A stretch of 64,000 bases of DNA from Symbiodinium natans (GCA_905221605.1 CAJNDS010000402.1:515818-579817); one strand, 5' to 3'. Positions 35,464-47,734 are shown, counted from the stretch's first letter. Notes: generated from the sequence alone by a model not told the origin. Numbers and translations: made by a program.

Positions 35464-38400
35464 GAGCTCAGGCCTCACCGCCGCCTCTGTCGGCTTCGCT
35501 GCAGGCGGCGCTGCGCTGGTAGCTGCGCCTGCTGTGGGCCTCTCCGAGGCCGGACGTCGACACATCAGCAGAGCAGCTTTCATGAAGGCACGCGCACAAA
35601 GTCTTAAGACAGTGCAAGTTTGCCAATGGCTGTCCAGGGTGGCATGCCTGGATTCGCTCCTGGACAGCACAGAGCAGTGGCCAGGGCAGCGGGCAGCACA
35701 GCATCCTGCGACACGGTGTTTCACGAAGGGAGAAAGTCGGAATCTTGAACCCAAGTAAGAAAAAAGTGGAGGAAGCTAGACGAAGCCGACACGAAGTGCG
35801 ACACGAAGCAAACATACCCGTTGACGGTGGACACAAATGCCAGGTCCTGGGCTTAGCCCAAGGCAGTGCCGCGGCCCTGGGCCTGGCCGTGTGCGGCACG
35901 GCGGCCTGCGCCGCGCAGGTACGCTCCCTTCCTAGGTTTCAAAGAGTCCTGAGGGCAAAGAAGGAGTGGGGGGATGAGAAGTGAATGGGCTTTGACTCAG
36001 TCCGCAGTCGAAGGTGGCCAGAGGCGTGCTGAACACACCGGAGGTGGGCTGCACATTTTTTTTGCGAGCATGGGCATCATGCAGGAACCGCAGCATACCG
36101 CAGTAGTGCAGGCCCTGATGCGGCAAGACGGAACTAGATGGGACAGCCTCTCCATTGCATTGGTGCCTTGCCCGTTAGGCAAGGCAGTGTCTGAAACATG
36201 AGCACAAGCCCACATCCTCCCAGGCACCTGCGGCAAGTGGGTGGACGACTTTGTTAACCTTCAAGAAGAGGAGGCGCAGGCGACCGCCAAGATTGTGCGG
36301 CACAAGCCGGGCCTTTCGCCCGAGACCAACAGCGCATGTTAGGTCATGCCAGGGCGCTGTGGCACTGAATCTATAAATTTGTTGAGCAGCTGCGCTTTGA
36401 CCGAACTTGAGCTTTAGCGCTCCAGGCGCTTGCGAGTGATGCTGCAGGGCATTGTTTGCTCACCTCATGTTGGCCGCTGTCTAGTTGCCGTACAAAAGAG
36501 AGAGCATCTGAAGCTTTTCCAGGCTGACAAGGCCCCCGAGGAGTGCGAGTCAGCCGCTTGGCCAGAATGACAGGAGGGCGTTGCGCATCGTTCCGGTCTC
36601 AAAAACGTCCGCAAAGCATTCCGCAGCTCAGGAGGAGGACTCGCCGCTGTTCGGCGGCGCCTACAAGAAGGAGGTGGCAGCTCCTTGGCTTGAGAGTTGT
36701 GATTTTTTTTGGGCAACGTGAGGTCCTGTGTTTTTGGGGTTTGTATCACGGTTATTTCTAGTATTTTGGGGGGGTATATTCGGCGTGCCGCTTATTTTTA
36801 GGAAGCACCCAGAACGACCAAGCCAGCGCAAGGACTCGTCCTACTACGACATCATCGGCGTAAAGCCTGGGTCTCTGCCTATGGACATCAAGAAGGCCTA
36901 CTACAAAGCCGCATTGCAAGTTCATCCAGTGGCTTGGCGCTCTGAGGAATCTTTGCGCCCCAGGTCCAATGAGGTCAACTGAGTCTTAGTTTCTTAAAGG
37001 GTCTTGAGTTGAATCCTTCCTTCGGCCAGACTTCTCATATTGGGAACTATCGTCTTTTTACGGTGCTTCATCAGCATAATTAGCAACTTGCTTGTACATA
37101 GTGGTGTTCTATAGCATACTGTCGCAATCGGCTGGCAGAGTAGGCCTTTGTTGGCAGAGGTCTCAAGAACTTCATCTGCCGTGCCAGAGTCTGTGTGTGT
37201 GTGTGTGTCTCTGTCTCTGTCTCTGTCTCTGTCTCTGTCTCTGTCTCTGTCTCTGTCTCTGTCTCTGTCTCTGTGTCTGTGTCTGTGTCTGTGTCAGCTT
37301 TTCACTGACTAAGGACAAGAACCCTGGGGACGAGGAAGCACACGCAAAGTTCCAGCAGCTTTCGGCTGCGTACCGAGTGCTCAGCGACCCACAGTCGCCT
37401 GGCTGGAGCTCGCAGGTGTGCTCGTGAGGTAAGCTAAGGCATGCAGATTAAGGCGTGGTAGTAAGAGGACTCAGTTGCATGCCCTGGCTTATGCTCTATG
37501 CGAGGTTGCGTGAGAGATACGACCAAATAGGGGAAGAGGCGACCAAGGAGGCCCGTTCATGGCAAATATTCCAACAGGCACCTCAAAGCTGAAACACAGT
37601 CTGAAGCACAATCTGAAGCAAGTGCTGAGAAGTTTAGAGGCAGAGCTGCCTTCAATTGACCCTATCCTGTTCTTCGGCATCCTCTTCGGCTCGGAGCATT
37701 GTTGCTGGGTTGCTTATGCTTGTCATATTGCTGCTCAGCATTGTTCCATGGAGCTTGTGCGCGCCTCGCTTTGTCATGTTTGTAGTCTTTTCAGTCGGGT
37801 TGAGGCGAAAAGTACATTGGCAAGTTGTACTTGGCCATGCAGACGAACCAGCCACTCGGCTGGCCTTCTTTCCAGGCGTGGCGTAGGTCACACCAACGCT
37901 GGACATGCCTCTCGATGCAAGTGACTATCAGCAATGTGGCTCATGGGCCTGGAGTTGGACCTCATCCCAAGGCTGGCCAAAGAGCTTCAGCGACAAAGCA
38001 CAGCTGAGGAAGGCGTGAGAAGCAGGCCCCATATGGTGCCATTTTCACGCATCGACAATCCCAACAAAGTTTCAGTCTCCATTCGGGAGGAGAGCTCTTC
38101 CGTGAATGCAAAAACTCGGATTGTCCTGAACAGGTGCGACCGACAAATGCCACTGCGCCAGCACCTGCGCGAGGCGGGCACGGGCGGGCAGAGTCGTCAT
38201 TCCGTACTTGCCGCAAGTAACTTGCGGATGTGTGCCGGGCGTTTGCGCAGCTCTCCGAAATTGACTGTAAACACAAAAACAATGCATCCCGGAAGTAATT
38301 CCTTGCACCAACTAGACTGGCTCTTGACTGCGGTTGAGAACAGGTGCGCTGCGCGCGTCATTTGCGACGTCTCGTAGACGTGTGTCTCTGATGCAATACG

Positions 38401-40650
38401 CCTGCAGATCAAGCCTGTTTAGGCTTGGCATGTCAGCCTCGAGCATGCCTTCCGAGGTGGGCCGTCCAACGTGATGGCCGCAGTTTTGTCCGACAAAGTT
38501 CGGAGGAGGTGAATCTGCACGAAACATTAGGAGCAGAGTAGCCATTTGCGCGCAAGTTGAGGACTGCGTAAGATCATGCGCGCCGCACCACCTTGCGGCG
38601 GTTCATGATCCACAGGCTTAGTTCACCAGCATAGGTCATGTCAGTGCCCCTGGCAAGGCCAGCAGCCTCAATCAGTGCGCTTTCGGTGGGAGGCTGGCCG
38701 ATTAGGATGTGTCCCACCACTTGTGAGTGGGAGCCCAATGTTGCTTCTTCCAGCTGTTAAAATTTGTTCTTTGGGCAGCCAAAGGCCCTTCTTCCATGCT
38801 GTGTCCCGCAGGCTCCTCAAGGCGATCAGCCAGGCCTACCAGAGCACCGCGGAGGATTACCTCTCGAGCCGGCGACCCAAGTAGCGGCATGGCCCAGTAC
38901 GCGATCCACCTCGCTCCTTTTACGTGTGAGTAGAAGGCTCCGGATTCCGTAGCCTGGGGGTAGCCGTGATGGTCTAAACGAGCCAGCCCACCAAACGCAG
39001 CAAATTGTCCTGCCGACTACTCCCGACCCAGCTCAAGTCTTCCCAGGCCTGTATGGCCCGCTCACGCTGGAGTCGCAGCTCTCCCGCTGGAGCCATGGCT
39101 TCCAGGACAAGAGCACGTCCAATCGCTGCCTGTCCTCTGGAAAGATCTGTCAGTGCTCGTCAACGTGTTGCTGCCGGCACTTCTTCAAGGCATTCTGCAA
39201 CAGGGAAACTTCTGTGTTTTCAGTCTTGGTTTGCTACGGGGCGAGACACTAGCAGCCACTCAACCAATCGCAATCACCGCACACCAGCAGCCAGTCGCCT
39301 GGAGCACACATTTGGGAGAAGAACAACAAGCAGACGAAATCCAAGACGAAAAGTAACAAGACACATCAGAGTAAGAAGAAGAAGAAGAAGAAGAGAGGGT
39401 AGAATGAAAGTATACGGAAACCTCTCGTGCGGTTCCGACCAAATTGCTTGCTCCCTGAGCAAAAGAGAAAACTGACTGACAGCCGGAGGATGCCCAGCTG
39501 AAGACCTCGGCTGGCCTGAGCCTGGCCAAGGCCGTGGGTTCATGGCGGCTTCGAGAATTCATCTTGCGATCGCGACGTTCACGCTTCAGGATGATCGGGA
39601 GAGTCGGATCATGTCGGATCTAAGGATCTAAGCTTCAGTTTTGTTGGACGCCTCGGCGTCGACATCGCCTAGCTTTGAGTGGTCTCTCCCACAGGCTGCA
39701 TACGCTGCAAACACATTGGCTGCGAGAGTCCATCGGCGAATGAGTTGGGTGCTTAGCTCGGTGTCGTGGCCCTGCACCGGTCTGCACGCAAGCTTATACA
39801 AGCTGGCACGAGGGCAGTTATATATGGTTGAGAGCATTTGCTGGAGTGGGTCTGATGATTGCAGGCGAGAGCAACCTCAGTGCGAGCTATGTTCCGGAAG
39901 GGGCAAGCGCCCCTTCTCTGCAATTTCTTGGTCTTCGCGTTGGTGTGAAACTTGAACCAAGCCCAAACATTGTGACATGCCGTGATGAAAGCTGGACTGA
40001 AAAGGCACCTTGAGGTAAAGAACCTGACTGTCAGCCGCTGTCAGCCCAAAGGTTTCAGGGATTTCAGGGCAGCCCAGAATCTGGAAACATCTTTGATTGT
40101 GGTCAGACAGCTACCCTGCAGGTGATGGATAGCAACATCGCTGAATCATTGGAAGGTCAGCCATGACTTGAGTTTGGACCTGTTGTTTGCAAGCCTTACA
40201 AGCAGCCAACCGGGCTCATCGATGACCTACAGGCCAGTTGCCTGTCTTCTTGCAGACGCTTTGGGACGTGTGCCTTCTGGACATCACTTCCACTCTGAAG
40301 AACGTCTCGGGCAAGGCTCCGGGCCGGGCTTCAGTGTAACATAGTGGCAACATTGCCGTGGCTTTAGTTAAACGGCGCGCTTTTGGTTCTTGGCCCTTCG
40401 AGTTGCCCAGGACTTCCCTTTGCGCCCTCTGCCCGCGAGGTTGTCAAGGACGTCAGCATCCCCTGGCAGCTGCGTGTGCGCCGGGCGCAGGCCGACCGCT
40501 GTGTAAGCACATGTTGCAGAGGCTCTGGAAGAGTCTGAGAGGAGAATCTTCACAACAGTGATCGCTTCCTGCAGGCATTGCTCCGGCTCGCGCGCATATT
40601 TCGCGATGCAGGGCAGCGTGAGGCTTCGGACACGAAGAAGGCAGGACACG
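35464..40650 (+). CDS. J-domain (Hsp40) protein with DnaJ-X C-terminal region
   Basis: Hsp70 co-chaperone. Ala/Gly-rich hydrophobic exons: ~35464-35549 (TAASVGFAAGGAALVAAPAV) and one ending 35919 (GSAAALGLAVCGTAACAAQ). Then ~36224-36342 (KWVDDFVNLQEEEAQATAK), ~36574-36673 (EEDSPLFGGAYKKE). J domain: 36802-36928 (DSSYYDIIGV to LQVHP), 37314-37393 (DKNPGDEEAHAKFQQLSAAY), 37505-37550 (LRERYDQIGEEATKE). DnaJ-X: 37640-37700 (IDPILFFGILFGSE), 37805-~37845 (EKYIGKLYLAMQ), ~37932-38010, 38812-~38867 (LLKAISQAYQSTAEDYLSS), 39047-~39200 (YGPLTLESQLSRW), 39695-~39738 (AAYAANTLAARVH), 40256-40303 (TLWDVCLLDITSTLKN), 40440-40490 (VKDVSIPWQLRVRRAQ), 40575-~40650 (ALLRLARIFRDAG). The HPD motif that activates Hsp70 is intact. 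Order matches plant/protist DnaJ-X proteins. Link of the first exons to this gene is inferred. Confidence 0.88.
37193..37296. repeat. (CTCTGT)n hexanucleotide repeat in a J-domain intron
   Basis: About 14 tandem CTCTGT units flanked by GTGT and GTGTCT units, inside the 385-bp intron that splits the J domain between the Pro and Asp of HPD. Confidence 0.95.
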
Positions 40651-43135
40651 GGGGTTGGACCAAGGCGATGGTGACGCTTGATTCATCTTGGGAAGCGCAT
40701 GTGACTGCTACATCACTGCTACATCCGTTCATTTTCGCCCGACTGACTTCGTGGCTGTTATTGCCTAAGCACTGCTCTCAGTATTTCCAGGATTGAGCTT
40801 CGCACTAAGAGTAGGTTGGCACGGAAGCTCCAAGATGGTCCAGTTCTTTGCAGGCGGATGTCGCCAAACAGCTCCTGGAAGAGGCACCTTGCAACCTCAA
40901 GCCAACGTCCGAGGTTACAAAGGGCAAGGTTACAAGCCCGCAAAAAGCGTCTGAGAGGTTCCGGAGCACCCCCCCAAAATAGCATCTCGAGCATGGCCTT
41001 GACCCGAAGTGGCCGGGCCCGATTCCCGCTGTCGCTGCTTTCTGCAGGCGCAAATTCCAGGCGTCGGGCCATGCAAGAAGTTCGATACATTCGATACTCA
41101 ACACCAGAGAACCATTCGGGGGGGCGCCGAAGCCATATGAAACCATCCGAAGCCTTGAGCTTGCCGCCCGCCGCTTCAAACAAAACATAACACACTGCAG
41201 CGCTTACACATGCTTACACTGTGGAGTCAAACGCGAGAGGCGCTGATGGGCTCCGTCAAGCGGTGACCGCGCGCCGAGATGCGCAGAGTCATGAGCTTGC
41301 CAGGCCGATAGGGCAATAGGGCAATAGGGCAATAGGGTGGTGGAAGGGGAGTTGTTGTTTTCTTTTTTTGGTTGGTGGATAGAAGTCGACGACTTCACTT
41401 CGGGGGTGTACTCTTAAAGTCTTACGTCTTACGCTTAGGCTTCCAGTGGTGACTTGCGCACGGCTTTCGGCCAAGCTGCGCAACGAACAGCAGCTTTTTT
41501 TATGTGCAGAATCAGCTATGCGAAAGCTTCACCATGATGTACAGAGGATTTTCGCCGTGGGGCGGCGATTGTTTCGATTTGCAGCTTCGGCTTCGTGCTT
41601 TTGGTACAGGCGAAGCTGACGAAGGTGATGTTTGCCGTCAAAGCAGGGCATTCCAAAGAAGGATTCTCTGCAGACTGTCCATGGAGCTCATGGCACCCCT
41701 GAGATGTTGCAGTTCGCAGCCACAAGTGCCGCGAAGCTCTGAGATGGAGGTCCGGATGCTCTCACATGGCAAGGAGTCAAGGGCAGTCAAGGTCTGACGA
41801 TGTAAGAAAACCCACAGAAACAGGATAGATACGCGGATGTGACCTCGCCCATCTCAAAGATGATAATGTTGCACGCCGTGGGGCTCAACAGCAGATGCTC
41901 TCCAGCTTCAGTCTTTCAAGGGGCCATGCGTGGCACGCAACAGTGCTAGAGAGGGCTGCAGGCTGCAGAGCCGAAGTGGCGTACGAGGCTGTGGCCATGA
42001 CCCTGCAGACCCCAGACCTGGTACCGGAGTTTTCTGATGGCCAAGATTAGCTTGTACTGCAAACCTTGCTACGTGCAACAATGATCAACAATGTTTGTTT
42101 AGATACAACTGTCAAGTTGCGCTTCCTTGGCTACGTTTCGGGCTTTGTCCTTCTGTCGAGACACACGAGTTCAGAGCGCGGGTCCGAAGCTTGGCGTTGG
42201 TTCTGTTTGATTCTAAGAAGCAGAGGCCGTCGGAAGTTGCCGGAGTCGTCGGAGGTCTGAAGCAGGCAGTTCCTTGCGCTTTGACAGGGTTTGCGCTGCG
42301 TTATGTTATTGGTTATGCTGCGCTGCTCGCAGACGTTCCTGGTTCTTATTTCTTGGCATCTTCTCCCATGGCCACGCGGCGGACCAAACGAAGAGCTAAC
42401 AGGCCAAGGACCAATTTACCTCAAAGGCCAAGAGCCAAGAATCAGGAGGCAGAGATGTCAGTACGTGCACATGCGAGAAAACGATGCACTCGTGGTTTGG
42501 CTGGGGCGCGCAAGACGTCGGCTACTGGCACTCGAGGATAACAAGGATATCTGGGACCTAGTTACTAGTTACTTCCCAAACCCTAGCAATACGTAAAGAC
42601 ACATACAGAGAAAAGGTATATACGCAGACGCAGACATAGACATAGATATGCATTCATGTATGCATGTGTGTGTACGTGTGCATGCGTACGGTGTGCGTAT
42701 GTGTGTGTCTGTGTGGGTATGCGGGGGTATGTGTTTGTATGTGTGGGTATGTGTGGGTATGTGCATATGTGTGTATGTGATTCGTGTATCTGTGTATATG
42801 TGTATCTGTGGATCTGTGTATCTGTGCATGTATGTGCATGTGTGCATATGTGCATATGTGTATATAAGTATGCGTGTATACATGTAGAAGCAATCATGTG
42901 TACATGTGTATGTTTGTATATGCATGTATGCACCTATGCTTGTGTGTGCGTGACGTGTGCTGGTGTGTAGGTATTTGTGTACGTATGCACCTAGGTTATG
43001 TAGATGTGTATGCATGTTTCCGTATGATATGCCACCGTTCACCCAGGTTCTTCAGCGCCACCCGACAGGCAACGAGGCCTGGGTCATGTACATGTACCGA
43101 AACTTGGACAATTTGGTGTCTCTGTCGGTAATGAG
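40651..43135. other. Interval between J-protein and GTPase exons; weak ORFs
   Basis: Two + frames look protein-like: 41886-42050 (QMLSSFSLSRGHAW, then YEAVAMTLQTPDLVPEF, TAG) and about 42140-42340 (RVRSLALVLFDSKK, then a hydrophobic run ALTGFALRYVIGYAALLA). Neither has a recognised motif, nor do they contain a second P-loop for the GTPase exons that follow. They might be J-protein 3' exons or a separate gene. Confidence 0.3.
42600..43020. repeat. GTGTAT-rich simple-sequence block
   Basis: About 420 bp of imperfect GTGTAT, GTGCAT and GTGGGTAT units. It yields Cys/Val/Tyr ORFs on + and His/Thr/Tyr ORFs on -, which are not genes. Confidence 0.92.
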
Positions 43136-46100
43136 GTGGAGGACGGCCCCACGCTCCTCAGCTGTCCAGAGAACCGACCGTTCAAGGACCTCGGGCCGCT
43201 TGCCAAGTTGATTGCAGTTTGGCACACCATCTCTTCACATCGTGCAACCCACCCTACGAGCTTGGGACATTGGCTTCAGAGTCGGTGCCCTGTGAGGAGC
43301 TTCAACGCTTCGGCCAGCCTTTCTGGGGCCACTTCCGACGGAGGAAGCTCAAGCTTCCGGAGGCCGCTCCTCACGGGGACGAGAGGGTTTCGGGATGTTT
43401 CGGGGCATTCTGCGTCAGGCATTCACTGGGCATGCCTGGGTTGGCCCCATGCCGAACCATTCTCAACGATCCTGACAACTATGCAACGGTGGTCTTGAGC
43501 TAAGGACACCATCATGCCTTATGGGCTTCAGATCGTGGACACTCCCGGAATGCCCGGGGCTCGTGGCAGATGCAAGCAAGTAAGTCGACTCTCGGGTTCA
43601 TGCTGCCATGGGCTGTGGCATGGCACGCTTGAATTTGTTCTGAGCGAAGTGCGCATCGCCCTGCATCGCCCTGCTTCTAAGGATCGACATGCCCGTAAAG
43701 TCCGAGTCCATGGCTGGTGGCCGAGGTTCGTTGCTGTGCGTGTGGCCCGAAACTCCTGAAGCCATTCAGAAAATTCAGCATGTGCCCAAGAACGAAAAGC
43801 AGCCTACTGCTGACCACGCGAGCACGTGTGGCCATGACTCTGCCAGCAGGCTACAACTTCCTGGAGGTCGTCCGTTGGTTCGCGAAGCGTGCGGCCCTCT
43901 ACTGACTCTACTGTTGACCCTCTTGACCCTTTTTCTTGTATCTGGTTGCAAAAGCTATGGTCCAGGTGCTGGAGAAGTCACTTGTTTGTGTGTGACTCCA
44001 GTCCACGTACGAACGTCACAATGTGAGAGTCGGAGAGTAGGAGAGAAGTGCTCTGTTGTTCACGCCGTTGAGCTTGGTATCTGCACATATCTGCACAGCT
44101 CTGATAGAGCAAGTAGAGGCGGTCAGTCCCCAACGCCCAAGATCAACGAAGATGGCAAACAGTACAGCTTCATCGGACCCCTCTGCAAAAGCGGAGAAGA
44201 CCTTGCGCTCGACTCGTGCCTGCCGTCGACCAGACAGCCGGTCAGAGGAACGAACCTTTCCTTTCTGCGCAAGGGCTGCTGCTGGTTTCCTCGAAACGCC
44301 AGAAGGGTAACCGAACGACACCACCCCAGAGAGGTCGAGACTCACTCCCGTGTCGTTCGCTTGGGCCGTCCCATCAGTCAGAAAGAGAACTTTCCAGTAC
44401 TTCACTCATATGGCAGAGAGAATGTTTTGTCCAACATGCCAAGGTGCGGATTTGATTCTGCTCCTTTTTGATCCAGACAGGTGCCCCGACTGCATTTCTG
44501 GTCACGCCCGGCCCTCTCCCCGCCTGTGGTCGCCCTTCCCCTACAGCCTGGCCCTTCGGTCTGAGGTCTGAGGCTTGGGGTCGGGTTGTTGGGCCTGTGA
44601 GGTTTAGTGTTCAAGGTGTTCGCCGTGAGAGTTTCAATAGATTTTGGGGTTTTGGAATTCGGGGTTTTTCCCCCGCTGTGGTTATAGGGCTACGGTTTAG
44701 GCTTGAACTTTGTGCTTTGGGTGAAGCTGCCTGGGCCAGGGTTTAACAGACGAACAGATTGGGCTTTTACTTTTGGGGTTGCCCAGGAAATTCCGGGACG
44801 AGTGCCAACCACCAGGCCTGTAGAAGTTCAAAATGAGGGGCTGAACGGCGGATGAGACCATACCGAGCATTTGGTGGCCATTACTTTGGGCTCGTCCGTG
44901 CCCGCCTCTGCTGCCAATGCTGGACAAACTCAACACTTGGAAAGGCTCCGCCAGTCTCTGGCAGCAAGTTCCTGACCCATGTCGAGAGCTACGGAGAAGC
45001 GCCAGGGAGAGACCCGAGCCTTCAAGTTTGCTCCTAATTCCTTGCAGGCCTGTGCCATATCCTAGCAGAGGAGGCTTGGGATGCAGGGGAAGACAGCTCG
45101 TGCTCACCGTCCAATTGGAGTGCTGGCTTGGCCCCTGGGCGTTCACGCCGGCCGTGTGGGCTGTTGTCCAGAGTCAGCACGGTGAACGAGCTGTACCCCC
45201 GGATGTGTGATGAGGAGAAGACCCATTGGGCGAGGTCCAGCTTGTTTATCTGGTTTGATTGCGCAACTCCAAGAGGTGTGCTGTGCCAAGTTCCGTTATG
45301 TCCTGGCAATTCAGGCATGTCACACCGTTTCAAACTGACTTGTCATCGGTGTTGGCAGCTTCTGCTGTGTGGTGTATCTCTTGGCAACCGTTTTGACTGC
45401 AATCAGCCCTTCACTGTGGGGCCGAGCCTTTTCAGGCCTGGTACGACAGGCGAGTCCTTGGACGTGCTGACGCGATCCATGGCCGGAGTCGCAGATTCGA
45501 AGCCCCAGGATTCAGAATTTGAGGTAGGACGAGGTCGTTGAACTTTATAGGGATGTTGTGGGTTGCAGGCTGGCCTCAGGCAGGCCCTAAGCCGCATGGG
45601 GGCTTCGGGAGATCCTTGAGGCTGGGCTTGACCACAAGTTCGTGATCATCCTCAACAAGGTCACGAAGTCCTTGAAGAGCTTTGGTTTGAGATATGCTTG
45701 TCGTTGCATTTGCCAGCATGCGCAGGTGGACCAGCTCGACAGCAGCGTAGACTTCGCTCGCGCTTATGGAACGCTGGGGTGGGCGCTGTCCAAGGTCAGG
45801 GGTTGTAGGGGTTGCCTGAACCTGCTGGTTTTGTGTCGTTCTCGGATTGCTGCAGACTCTACACCGGTGAGCATGCAAACTCAAGACTGGAATCGTTTTA
45901 TTCGACGAGTTTGAGGGCTCCAATTCTAGGTTTGCAAATCGGAAAGGATGTAGTTCACCTGGAGTCAAACCGTTGTCATGGTGTGCAGGTAATTCCTCGG
46001 AAGGCCTGGGCAGAGGGGTGTGAAAGCTGCATGGCTGTTTGGCGGTTCAGCAGCTTACGCATCCGGACCCAAGGGCCCAAGCAGGGGCTGTCTAGAAGTT

Positions 46101-47734
46101 TTGGGCTGCGGCGAGGGTCACATCGTTTCGTGAGGACATTCCCCAGATCTACACCATGTACAATGCCAAGGCCTAAGGCGCTAGGGGTGCGAGGAGGTGC
46201 AAACATAGGTTTGACTGCCGTGACTAGCCATGACATGTCATGAGATCCCCAGCCCAGGCTGGCGTGGAGCACGCGGAGTCCAGAACTGAGAGTCATCCAG
46301 TGCTCAGCAAGTCCACAGACCCCGCGAGACGCGCAACCCTGAGTACATTGTTGCATCAGCCACCACTCAGGAATGGCGTCCGCGAGCACAAGCTCCCGCT
46401 GGAGGCACGTTGTGGAGTATGGAGCAAGGATGTGTATGGGGCAGTAAAGATCTCGCGTCCTGTGGGTCGAGGGGGGGAGGCGGGGGCCAAGGGGGAGGGG
46501 CGGGGGGTGGTGTGGGTGGGGAGGATTTAGGGTTTAGGGTTTAGGGTTTAGGGTTTGCAGTGCAGGCTGGGCACAGCAACAGGACTTCATGATGTTTCAG
46601 GGCTTGAGGGCTGTTCACAGCCCAGCAATGAAAGCACACGACAGCAGTGCTTTTTTCTCCGAAGAACACATTCACGCTTCTGGGCAAGCCTGCGCGCCAG
46701 ATCTCAAAAAAGATCTTTCACTTCCGCCCAAGTTTAAACCGTATATGCCCATCAGAGGCAACTGTTGGTCGGCCGCTGCCCGCACAGTATTTTGCAAGCT
46801 GTGGGCTGCTGCGTCGACGGAGGGCTGTCGAGGCTGTCATCTACAAAGATTTGGCCTTCGAGCTCCAGCTCTTCATCACGCGTGCCGCTGAGCGGTGCCA
46901 CAACCCAGGCGACTATGAGACACCCCCTCGCCCGTCCGGCCTGTTGCATCAACAGCCGGGTGGCATAGTCGACTCGCTTCTGCTCGTAGCACCAAGCGGC
47001 GCTGTGCTGGCAAGTGCTGCCAGATGTTGTCAAGCTGGAAGCTGTTACTGCACCGTGCAATGCATTGTGCATTCCTCCCCCGTCCTGCCTCTCATCAGCT
47101 TCCTGCAGCAGAAAGAAATTCATTGGCCTGCAGGGCCCGCAGCGCGAGTCATTTGACGGGTACTCGTGCCTTTAACCAGCCCTCTTTCCAGGCCTTCCGG
47201 CAAAAGCGTGAGGAGGTGGTCCAGGAGGTCCTCCGCGCCCGAACGCGCCATTGGGACAATGTTGCTCGGCACCTGTTAACGCTTGAGGCGTGTTGGGTTT
47301 CGGTTTGGGTGCTGATCTGTGGGGTTTGGATTCAGAGTCTTGCCCTAGCGAAGAAGGCGAACACACGTGCTGCAAAATCTACGTGAAAACGATGCGTCGA
47401 CGATTCGCATGTTCGTAGAATTGTAGACGCCGCTCGGGCATTTCTCTTGTCGGCGGTTCATTGTTGACAGAGCCTCACTTCAAATACCCAGGTCATCACG
47501 GCGACGGAGGACTTGATGGGGTCCTGGCTCATAATTTGTAGTGATGGTTCGACTTGTGGGATGCCTGGTGCTGGTCTGAGTTTGGCCTTGTTCTTTGCTG
47601 ACATGGCTTGGGAGATCGGAGTCCCAAACTTGGAGCCCCCCAAGCTACGGGCACAAGTGCGCAGAATGAGGACACGCTGCGCCAGTTGGAGATGGTGTGC
47701 ACCGTCACCAGTGCTGTGAGCCAGCGTGTGCGAA
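43136..47734 (+). CDS. EHD-like GTPase, remainder of GTPase and helical domain
   Basis: Exons: 43136-~43193 (DGPTLLSCPENRPFKDL), ~43300-~43371 (LQRFGQPFWGHFRRRK), 43505-43551 (MPYGLQIVDTPG, the G3 motif), 43682-43726 (IDMPVKSESMAGGR), 43850-43888 (YNFLEVVRWFAK), 44444-44480 (ADLILLLFDPD), 45436-45481 (PGTTGESLDVLTRSM), 45621-45659 (AGLDHKFVIILNK, G4 start), 45726-45794 (VDQLDSSVDFARAYGTLGWA), 45989-46003 (VIPRK, 15 nt), 46135-46164 (DIPQIYTMYN), ~46371-46404 (HKLPLE), 47192-47260 (FRQKREEVVQEVLRARTRH), 47671-~47734 (TLRQLEMVCTVTSAV). Joins keep frame, including split codons R, D-R and G-Y. G3 DTPG and G4 NKVD are intact. No P-loop exon precedes it locally; the matching one is at 29.06-29.24 kb. 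No EH domain found. Confidence 0.87.
46525..46556. repeat. Interstitial telomere repeat (TTTAGGG)n
   Basis: Four-plus perfect copies of TTTAGGG, preceded by a G-rich stretch, within an intron of the GTPase gene. This is the plant/dinoflagellate telomere unit, here inside the chromosome sequence. Confidence 0.93.

Noticed and set aside
42569-43042. His/Thr-rich minus ORF of 157 codons
   Set aside because: Translation of the GTGTAT-rich block.
43047-43127. Plus exon candidate reading RHPTGNEAWVMYMYRNLDN
   Set aside because: Its donor would leave an 8-nt intron before the GTPase exon at 43136, which is impossible, and its frame disagrees with the EHD-like reading. It may be chance or an exon of something else.
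46647-47156. Plus ORF of 169 codons within the GTPase gene
   Set aside because: A helical-looking stretch (AVEAVIYKDLAFELQLFITR) is present, but it would interrupt the LPLE/AFRQKREEVV join that fits the EHD-like family. Probably intronic.
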